64,000 bases of DNA. Source: CAVQBP01 sp963723205. GTDB taxonomy: Bacteria > Bacteroidota > Ignavibacteria > Ignavibacteriales > Ignavibacteriaceae. The stretch is from positions 1 through 64,000 of the forward strand of contig CAVRQC010000029.1 in assembly GCA_963723205.1 (NCBI GenBank), read 5' to 3'. The position numbers and the translations under genes are program-made. The notes under the pieces were generated by a model, which saw only the letters and a program-made list of their open reading frames with translations, was not told where the DNA came from and ran no database searches. Below are positions 44,734-52,254 of the stretch, one piece after another. Positions within the stretch are counted from its first letter, which is position 1, and each line of letters begins with the position of its first letter.

Positions 44734-46044
44734 ATGAAAAGATTTCTTTACATAATTTTACTCTTCTTTTTAAGTTTCATTTCTTTGGGGTCACTAGACA
44801 ATAAATGTGATAAAGATATTAATGATCCGCGGGGAAAGATGAAACCGTGGGATAAGGGAGCTTGGGAGACCGGTGTGTACCGCAATGTGTTTTTGGATGC
44901 CGGGTATAAACAAAAAGATATTGATGCAAAATTAGCTAAAGCTTATTATGATATTTTTGAAGGGCCTGACAAAGTTTATTTTGAAGTAGGTGATTCCATG
45001 GCATATGTCTCGGATTTGAAGAACCATGATGTTAGAACTGAAGGAATGTCGTATGGTATGATGGTAGCAGTGCAGTTGAATAAAAAAGATGTTTTTGATC
45101 GTTTATGGAGGTGGGCAAAAAAATACATGCAGCATCAGGGCGGTCCCCGGGACGCTTATTTTGCATGGAGTGTCAAACCTAAAACCGGTGAACATAACTC
45201 CGAAGGGTCGGCATCTGACGGGGAACTATATTTTATAACGGATTTATTATTTGCTTCAAATCGTTGGGGGAATGATACAGGCATTAATTATTATGCTGAA
45301 GCAAGAAGAATACTTGATGCAATGTGGAGTAAAAATGGAATAGACGGAAATACAAATGTTATTAATGTTGAACAAAAAAAGATTACTTTCGTACCGGATA
45401 CATCAGGATACAATTGGACTGATCCATCTTACTTCTTACCGGCTTTTTTTGAAGTCTGGGCAGAATATGCTAATGATGGTCATCAACAGTTTTACGGGGA
45501 TTGTGCCGATTCAGCCCGGGCTTTTCTCCACAGGGCTTGTTCTTCCAAAACAGGGCTGAATGCCGACGCTACAGAGTTTAGCGGAGCGCCACGTCATTTC
45601 AGACGTTTCCATTCTTCATTTCGATTTGATTCCTGGAGAGTTCCTATGAATATTGCCATGGATTATTCATGGTTTGCTAAGGATAAAGAATGGCTGCAGG
45701 ATTACTGCAGGCGAATTCAGAATTTTCTCTTCTGTCAGGGAATAGATTCTTTTGTAGATCAATTCAATTTAGATGGGACACGTCCGGACTTTATTTTACC
45801 GGCAGGTGGATTCGGAAAATTGCGTCATTCGTTAGGATTTGTAGCTACCTCTGCTGCAGCTTCTATAATGGGTACTCAGGCTAAAAGCTGGAAATTTGTA
45901 GATGCAGTCTGGAATGCTAAACTTGAACCTTATTCTGATGGATATTTTGATCCATATTATGATGGTTTGTTATACTTATTTAGTTTGATGCACTTAAGCG
46001 GGAATTACAGGATTATTACACCTGATATAAAGAATACACATTAA
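44734..46044 (+). CDS. GH8 enzyme, probable reducing-end xylose-releasing exo-oligoxylanase
   Basis: A 436-residue GH8 (alpha/alpha)6-barrel enzyme with an N-terminal signal helix. The acid Glu103 is in R-T-E-G-M-S-Y-G-M-M. D-G-E-L-Y-F and F-T-D-P-S-Y-F-L-P (here W-T-D-P) line the site, and S-S-F-R-F-D-S-W-R-V-P-M-N carries the base. The length and these blocks are nearest to the Rex group (EC 3.2.1.156), which trims xylose from the reducing end of xylo-oligosaccharides, rather than to endo-glucanases. No T9SS tail, so probably periplasmic. Likely complements external xylanases. Confidence 0.85.
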   Translation: MKRFLYIILLFFLSFISLGSLDNKCDKDINDPRGKMKPWDKGAWETGVYRNVFLDAGYKQKDIDAKLAKAYYDIFEGPDKVYFEVGDSMAYVSDLKNHDVRTEGMSYGMMVAVQLNKKDVFDRLWRWAKKYMQHQGGPRDAYFAWSVKPKTGEHNSEGSASDGELYFITDLLFASNRWGNDTGINYYAEARRILDAMWSKNGIDGNTNVINVEQKKITFVPDTSGYNWTDPSYFLPAFFEVWAEYANDGHQQFYGDCADSARAFLHRACSSKTGLNADATEFSGAPRHFRRFHSSFRFDSWRVPMNIAMDYSWFAKDKEWLQDYCRRIQNFLFCQGIDSFVDQFNLDGTRPDFILPAGGFGKLRHSLGFVATSAAASIMGTQAKSWKFVDAVWNAKLEPYSDGYFDPYYDGLLYLFSLMHLSGNYRIITPDIKNTH

Positions 46045-46345
46045 CTATTAAAATTTAAGATACAAAATAAGATTCTAAAATAATTTAAAAGATTTTTTTG
46101 CCTTTATCAATTGGAATAGATCATTACTACTAAAAGGTAATGGCAGTGGAAAAAATCGGTTTATTTTTATATCGAATATTCTGTTTCTCTTCTATGGATT
46201 TTATAAATTTTAATTCATGGAGAATTGGCATATATATAATTTGAGGGAAAAGTTGCAGCTTATTTATACAACCTTAATATAAACTAAAGTAATTTTCATT
46301 ATTTAATTGTATCAATTCACCAAGCATTTTGGAAGAATTTTCGGG
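46045..46345. other. Intergenic, no gene seen
   Basis: 300 bp between the GH8 gene and the BNR-repeat gene. No repeat family member, no obvious hairpin. Confidence 0.4.
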
Positions 46346-47292
46346 ATGTCTGGAATATCTAAGCAAATAATTTTTTTGACGTTTTTATCTGAGATATTTT
46401 TTAATAAGTTCATTTTTCCGGATTGGAAAAAATCCCGGAAGTTACCGGAAGTAGTTGTATTTGCATGCATACATGGTGGTGGATTATTTCGTTCGGAAAA
46501 TAATGGTGAACAGTGGACAGGAATCGATGGTAATAATTTTTATTACTATCTGGTTGATGATAGTAAAATTCTTGCCGGAACTTTTACGGGAGTATTTGAA
46601 TCTACTGATTATGGTTTAACCTGGTATCAAAAAGCTTTACAAAATAAAATAACTACTTCTATTTCAAAAAATGATAATTATTCTTATGCTGCAAACTATA
46701 CTTATGGTATTTTTAGATCATCAGATAGAGGTATAACATGGTCTGATTACAATGAAGATATCCCTATTGATAAATTTCATCCATATACTGTATTTGCAAT
46801 AGACAGTCTGATATTTTGTAGCCTGACATCCAGAAAAATATATTTTAAAAAAATGGTGGATTGACATGGATAGATATTAGTGAAGGAATTAATATAAGTG
46901 AAGATACATATAATGTTAAGTTCGCAATAAATAAAAATAAAATTTCGGTTAGTTTTCTATTCAATAGCCTTTGGTATTTCGATCTAACTGAAATAACCGG
47001 TGTGTCCGAAAGAAATAAAAACAGAGTTGATAATTTCATTTTATATCAAAACTATCCAAATCCGTTTAATTCGGTTTCTAAGAGAAGTTATTCAATCCCC
47101 AAACCCTGTTATGTTACAATAAAAATATATGATTTATTAGGCAATGAAATAAACACATTAGTGCAAGAGAAACAACACTCTGGAAATTACAATATATCTT
47201 ATAAGTTACTAATTATTCCTAGTGGAGTATATTTTTATAGAATGCGGGCTGGAGATTTCATCGAGATAAAGAAGTTTATTCTCCTAAAATAA
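46346..47292 (+). pseudogene. Frameshifted BNR/Asp-box repeat protein with T9SS tail
   Basis: The first frame carries Asp-box (BNR) repeats: G-L-F-R-S-E-N-N-G-E-Q-W-T, G-V-F-E-S-T-D-Y-G-L-T-W and G-I-F-R-S-S-D-R-G-I-T-W, as in beta-propeller sialidase-like and GH74-like folds. It ends at 46864 just after an A7 tract in TATTTTAAAAAAATGG. With A8 the fourth repeat (K-N-G-G-L-T-W-I-D) is restored and runs into the T9SS domain (Q-N-Y-P-N-P-F-N-S) to 47292. The joined protein is about 315 residues, signal-bearing and surface-directed. Function beyond propeller fold unknown. Confidence 0.75.
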
Positions 47293-47515
47293 GTATCAAA
47301 TGACCTAAACTTTAAATAAGGTATTGAAGCAACTCAAACAAATGTTACCGGGATCTATAAATAGTAATGTCCTTGATATAAGAATTTTTGAATATTTAAT
47401 TTAGATTGCGTACTCATTACATTATTAATGCAGAAAGTTATATATTTAGTAATGATTTTCAACATTTGTTAAGAAGACAAAAATTAGAGAAAGTTTCAAA
47501 GATAAATTGTTATAT

Positions 47516-48664
47516 ATGGAAGGAAAGAAAAAAGTATTTGTAAGCGGTTGCTTTGATATGCTTCATAGCGGTCATATTGCTTTCCTCAAACAGGCAGCAC
47601 AATTCGGTAATGTTTATGTCGGATTAGGTTCCGATGAGACGGTTTTTAACCTTAAAGGGCGTTATCCTGTTAATAATCAGGATGAAAGAAAATATATGAT
47701 TGATGCTTTGGAATGTGTTAATGAATGTTATATAAATTCCGGAAATGGATTCATAGATTTTATTACTGAATTAAAAGAAATCAAACCGGATATATTTGTT
47801 GTAAATGAAGACGGAAATACGCAGGCGAAAGAGGAGGTGTGTAAAAAACTTGGTGTTGAATATAAAGTATTAAAAAGAATTCCACATGGAGAGATGCCAG
47901 CCCGTTCAACAACAGCGCTCAGGGAAGAGTGTTCCATACCTTATAGAATTGATCTTGCGGGTGGATGGTTGGATCAGCCTTTTGTCGGAAAATATTGCGG
48001 CGGTTCAGTATTAACAATTTCAATTGAACCAACACTTGAATTTAATGAAAGAAGCGGTATGGCTTCGAGTACAAGAAGAAAAGCAATTGAACTTTGGCAG
48101 ACACATATTCCTTCAGGTAATAGAGAAAAGCTTTCGAAAATGCTCTTCAGCTATGAGAATCCTCCGGGAACTGACATTATTGCCGGTTCACAGGATGCAA
48201 TAGGCATTGTTATGCCGGGTTTAAATAAATTAATTTATGACGGCAACTACTGGCCTAAAGAAATTATTTCGATTCATGATGAAAAGGTTTTGTCGTGGCT
48301 GGAAAATCATCTTCACTTAATAACTTTAGGGCCGCGCGAAATTGAATATTCAGTAATAGATAATACTAATTTAAACTATGAGAATGCGTTTGCTTTAAAA
48401 GAAGCATCTGATAAATGCTGGGATTCAATCTTAAAATTTGATTTGAAAAATTTTGGGCATTTTTTTAAAAAATCATTTGAAGCTCAAATCAAAATGTTTC
48501 CGAATATGGTATTTGATGAAATAGTTAAGATTATTGATAAATATAAAGATTTAGCTTACGGCTGGAAATTATCGGGAGCCGGTGGTGGGGGGTATATTAT
48601 TTTTGTCGGAGATAAAAACATTGAAGGGTCAATTCAAATAAAAATCAGAAGAAAATCTCAGTAA
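47516..48664 (+). CDS. Nucleotidyltransferase-GHMP kinase fusion
   Basis: A ~382-residue two-domain enzyme. Residues ~1-135 form a cytidylyltransferase-like Rossmann domain (G-C-F-D-M-L-H-S-G-H, the HIGH-type motif). Residues ~140-385 form a GHMP kinase: motif 1 I-P-Y-R-I-D-L-A-G-G-W, motif 2 around S-G-M-A-S-S-T-R-R, motif 3 L-S-G-A-G-G-G-G-Y. Such fusions can phosphorylate a sugar or polyol and then activate it to an NDP derivative for surface glycans. The specific sugar is unknown. It differs from FKP, whose pyrophosphorylase domain is of another fold. ATG 47516 is preferred over a TTG nine bases upstream. The next gene starts 59 bp downstream. Confidence 0.8.
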   Translation: MEGKKKVFVSGCFDMLHSGHIAFLKQAAQFGNVYVGLGSDETVFNLKGRYPVNNQDERKYMIDALECVNECYINSGNGFIDFITELKEIKPDIFVVNEDGNTQAKEEVCKKLGVEYKVLKRIPHGEMPARSTTALREECSIPYRIDLAGGWLDQPFVGKYCGGSVLTISIEPTLEFNERSGMASSTRRKAIELWQTHIPSGNREKLSKMLFSYENPPGTDIIAGSQDAIGIVMPGLNKLIYDGNYWPKEIISIHDEKVLSWLENHLHLITLGPREIEYSVIDNTNLNYENAFALKEASDKCWDSILKFDLKNFGHFFKKSFEAQIKMFPNMVFDEIVKIIDKYKDLAYGWKLSGAGGGGYIIFVGDKNIEGSIQIKIRRKSQ

Positions 48665-48723
48665 TTATTTTTGTTTAATTCCAAAATAATTGAAGAGTTT
48701 TTATTTTTTAATTTGAGGTCTAA

Positions 48724-50661
48724 TTGAAGATTCCTAAAGAAAAGAAGAAACAGATTTTAATAGATAAAGAACATCTTTCTATCAATGAAATTTCCAGAAG
48801 ATATAACTTACCCCGCTCAGAAGTAAAAAAAATAATTAAAGAGGCAGAAAAAAAAATCCCTAAATGGTATTATGCAATTTTAGTAATAATCCCAATAATA
48901 TTTTTAATATTACTTGAACTATCATTAAGAATTTTTAATTATGGTTATGATACCCGCCAATGGGTTGATGCAGGGGAAGGGAAAATAATTATAAATCCTG
49001 AAATAGGGAAAAGATATTTTAACAACATAAATTTTGTCCCCAAAACTATTGAAGACACCTTTGATAAGGTAAAAAAGGAAAATGCGTTCAGAGTGTTTGT
49101 CCTGGGTGGCAGCAGTGCCGAAGGTTATCCATACACTCCTTTGGGTTCTTTTTCTCGTTATATTAGAAGAAGACTTGAACTAGTTTATCCGCACACACAT
49201 ATCGAAGTTGTTAATATAAGTATGACAGCGGTAGGCTCCTATACGATACTGGACTTACTTCCTGGGGTTTTAGAACAAAAACCAGATTTAATACTAATTT
49301 ATGCCGGTCATAATGAGTACTATGGCGCTTTAGGTGTAGGCTCAATGGAATCCTTTGGCTCTTCCCGGGCACTAACTAAATTGATATTGTATTTAAATGA
49401 ATTCAAAACAACTCAATTGGTCCGCAACTCCATCCATTGGATATCATCAATATTTTCTTCGAAGGAAAGTAAAAAATCTTCCGGCACCTTAATGTCCAGG
49501 ATGGCAAAAAATCAATATATAATTTTAAATTCCGATAAGTTTAATGCAGGTATTGAACAGTTTAAAGAAAATTTAAATAGTATTTTAAATTTAATTAATA
49601 GTAAAGGTGTCCCTGTAATAATAGGGAAGTTAGTAAGTAATTTAAAAGATCAAAAACCATTTATCTCGGTAAATACTCCTGATTATAAAACTGCAGATCA
49701 AATTTACAACAGGGCGAAAACTGAATTAAATGAAAATAATTTTCATAAAGCAGATTCTCTTTTCAGATTGGCAAAAGATCTTGATGCATTACGGTTTAGA
49801 GCTCCGGAAAAAATGAATGCGGTTATCAGCAAGTTAGGCAAAGAATTCAATGCTAAAGTTGTTCAGACAGATTCTATATTTGCTATTAATAGTCCGGATG
49901 GTATAGTTGGTGATAATTTGATAGTAGATCATCTTCACCCTAACATAAGCGGGAATCAATTACTGGGGGAGGCTTATTATGATGTTATGAAAAAATCGGG
50001 ATATCTGCCTCATTATGAAAAACCGAAAATTACCTTTGAAATGCAGGATAGTCTTACACGTGAAAACTTTATGTTTACAAAACTTGATTCTTTAATAGGG
50101 AACGAAATAATTAATATATTAAAGAATGATTGGCCTTTCGTTAAAGGTAAAAATCATGAAATAAAAAATTTACCTGTTCAGAAAAATTTTCTGAATGAAA
50201 TTGTATCTGAATTTATAGATAACAAAATAACATGGGCAGATGCTCACCTTAAAGCAGCTACAGGATATCTCAGAAAAGACGATATAAAAAAATATTTAAA
50301 ATATATGAATGTATTGATTTATCAATACCCAGAATTAAAAGATTTAAGAACAGCTCTTAAATATTTTTATCAAAAAAGAAAAATAGACCCCAGGGACTAT
50401 ACTGTAAAAAGATTAGGAATAATAGCTTTGATGAGCGGAAATTATAATGATGCAATAAGCAATTTAACTGAATGTTATAAATCGGATCCGAAAGATGCTA
50501 TGGTAATATTTAACCTTGCAAAAGCATATTTCGAAACTAAGAATTTTTATAAGTCAGTTCGCTTTATTAATGAATGCTTAAATATAAAACCGGATTATCC
50601 CGGGGCAAAAAAATTAAAACTGCAAATATTAGATTCCATTAAAATAAGGAGCAGGGAGTAA
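48724..50661 (+). CDS. HTH-TM-SGNH hydrolase-TPR protein
   Basis: A 645-residue protein of unusual order. Residues ~15-45 form a helix-turn-helix-like segment (L-S-I-N-E-I-S-R-R-Y-N-L-P-R-S-E-V), followed by a membrane helix (about 50-72) and an SGNH/GDSL hydrolase domain. In it, Ser is in L-G-G-S-S-A-E-G, Asn in A-G-H-N-E-Y-Y, and Asp/His in D-H-L-H-P. The C-terminal part is helical with TPR-like repeats (N-Y-N-D-A-I-S-N-L-T-E-C-Y, A-K-A-Y-F-E-T-K-N-F-Y-K-S). It starts with TTG at 48724 behind TTGAGG. The catalytic part may deacylate a polysaccharide or lipid. The GHMP fusion gene upstream suggests a role in envelope glycan synthesis (inference). Confidence 0.75.
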   Translation: MKIPKEKKKQILIDKEHLSINEISRRYNLPRSEVKKIIKEAEKKIPKWYYAILVIIPIIFLILLELSLRIFNYGYDTRQWVDAGEGKIIINPEIGKRYFNNINFVPKTIEDTFDKVKKENAFRVFVLGGSSAEGYPYTPLGSFSRYIRRRLELVYPHTHIEVVNISMTAVGSYTILDLLPGVLEQKPDLILIYAGHNEYYGALGVGSMESFGSSRALTKLILYLNEFKTTQLVRNSIHWISSIFSSKESKKSSGTLMSRMAKNQYIILNSDKFNAGIEQFKENLNSILNLINSKGVPVIIGKLVSNLKDQKPFISVNTPDYKTADQIYNRAKTELNENNFHKADSLFRLAKDLDALRFRAPEKMNAVISKLGKEFNAKVVQTDSIFAINSPDGIVGDNLIVDHLHPNISGNQLLGEAYYDVMKKSGYLPHYEKPKITFEMQDSLTRENFMFTKLDSLIGNEIINILKNDWPFVKGKNHEIKNLPVQKNFLNEIVSEFIDNKITWADAHLKAATGYLRKDDIKKYLKYMNVLIYQYPELKDLRTALKYFYQKRKIDPRDYTVKRLGIIALMSGNYNDAISNLTECYKSDPKDAMVIFNLAKAYFETKNFYKSVRFINECLNIKPDYPGAKKLKLQILDSIKIRSRE

Positions 50662-51141
50662 CTTTTATATCTATAGTTAATTCAGGGTGAGCAAACATTA
50701 TTAAAAAAAATATAACAGATCTTATTTCAGTTTTAAAAAAATATTTAGAAGATTTATATACAGATATTTTTTACGTTTATTTTTTTCGCGAATAAACTTA
50801 CAAAAATAACTTTTTAAACATCTTGATTTTTTAAATTATATTTAGGAATTTTAATATCACAATTGTGTACTGAATACATATTTAATTTTATTGTGTTATT
50901 AAGACACGAAAAAATACTAAGGGTGAAATAGCAGTGTCCATCAAGTTTAAGGAGTATACAATTAGGGAGGAAGAAATACAAGGTATTAAAAATGATACTA
51001 CAGACTTTCTTTTCTACAGGGCAGTTGTACTTACTTTACCTCTCAGCTGATTTCATTAATCATATTACTTAGATCCTTTGATGATTGTTCAGACTTAAGC
51101 TTTTGTCTCAATGGATAATAAATTAATTAAACTGGGATGAT
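50662..51141. other. Intergenic, no gene seen
   Basis: AT-rich gap before the GH31 remnant; no readable frame longer than about 40 codons and no R-family repeat. Confidence 0.4.
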
Positions 51142-51315
51142 TCGAAGCAAGAATTAACTATTGGAGAGAGAAAAGGAAGTTTTCCCGGAATGCTTCAAAA
51201 AAGAAATTTTAAAGTCGTTCTTGTAAAGAAAAATCATGGTAACGGAATTGAAATTTGTTCCCGGCCAGATAAAATAATAAAATATGACGGCTCCTCTGTA
51301 GTAGTAAAACTATAA
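51142..51315 (+). pseudogene. C-terminal remnant of a GH31 gene
   Basis: An open frame without a start reads W-D-D-S-K-Q-E-L-T-I-G-E-R-K-G-S-F-P-G-M-L, then Y-D-G-S-S-V-V-V-K-L and TAA at 51313-51315. The same ending occurs in the intact GH31 gene at 60652-63492 (I-G-K-R-Q-G-N-F-P-G-M-L...I-K-Y-D-G-T-Q-Q-I-I-K). It is on the opposite strand to that gene and about 9.3 kb away, so a second, older GH31 copy was lost here. Confidence 0.75.
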
Positions 51316-51547
51316 TGAATATCTTTCTGACATAGAGTTATAAATTAGATGATAGTTGGGTAAGACATTAAACAATTGTTGTGATTTATATCCATAATAA
51401 ATATTGAGAATTTATCCGTTTAAGATTTAATATTAGTTTTAAAGTTATACTTTGATATACCAAGAACAAAAAATCATAACATTTCATGAACAGTCAATTA
51501 AAATCCGAAATTTTAATAATTCTGGAAAAAATTATAAAAGGAATTAT

Positions 51548-52237
51548 ATGGTAAACTGGTTAAAGGGTGCAATTAAAAATGTCTCATCCGATTGTGTAAT
51601 ATTTGGATTTGAAGATTTTTCTCTGAAAATATTACTTTATAAGCGGGGAATTAATCCCTGTAAAGGAGCCTGGGCGCTGCCTGGCGGTTTCTTAAAAAAA
51701 GGAGAACTATTCGAGGAAGCCGCAAGAAGAATATTAATGGCAACTACAGGAGTCACAGATATATATCTCGAAGAAGTTGCGGTTTTCGATCAGCTTGATC
51801 GGTTTCCTCCCTGGAGGGTTTTTACGGTGGGTTATTTTGCCCTGGTAAAACCCGGTAAGTATAAAATTACTGCAACTGGTTTAGATTCTACTGATGTCCG
51901 ATGGTTTAATTTTAATGAATTGCCGGAACTTGCCTGGGATCATAAAAATATTGTTGAAACCGCTTTGGGTAAACTTCGCTCAGTTGTTTTACATAAGCCT
52001 ATTGGTTTGGAACTTATGCCCAATAAATTTACATTTCCTCAATTGCAAACTCTTTATGAAATTATTCTTGGAAGACCGCTTGACAGAAGAAATTTCCGTA
52101 AAAAAATGATCCAGATGAATCTTTTAAAAAAATTAGATGAAAGAGATCCGAATAATAAAACCAATGCTGCCTACTTATATAAATTTGATAAAAGGGTTTA
52201 TAATAAATTAATTACAAAAGGTTTTATTCTCGAATAA
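51548..52237 (+). CDS. Nudix-type (NrtR/AraR-like) transcription regulator
   Basis: A 229-residue protein: an N-terminal Nudix fold (about 10-140) and a C-terminal winged helix (P-Q-L-Q-T-L-Y-E-I-I-L-G-R-P-L-D-R-R-N-F-R-K-K), the architecture of NrtR-family regulators. In the Nudix box (G-G-F-L-K-K-G-E-L-F-E-E-A-A-R-R-I-L-M-A-T-T-G-V) the R-E-x-x-E-E glutamates are replaced, so hydrolysis is probably lost and the domain only senses a ligand. In Bacteroidota, AraR and XylR of this type control arabinose or xylose use, which fits the flanking xylan/xyloglucan genes. AAGGAA precedes ATG 51548, preferred over a start 96 bp earlier. It converges on the GH13 gene. Confidence 0.85.
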   Translation: MVNWLKGAIKNVSSDCVIFGFEDFSLKILLYKRGINPCKGAWALPGGFLKKGELFEEAARRILMATTGVTDIYLEEVAVFDQLDRFPPWRVFTVGYFALVKPGKYKITATGLDSTDVRWFNFNELPELAWDHKNIVETALGKLRSVVLHKPIGLELMPNKFTFPQLQTLYEIILGRPLDRRNFRKKMIQMNLLKKLDERDPNNKTNAAYLYKFDKRVYNKLITKGFILE

Positions 52238-52254
52238 TTTTCCTGATTCTAATT

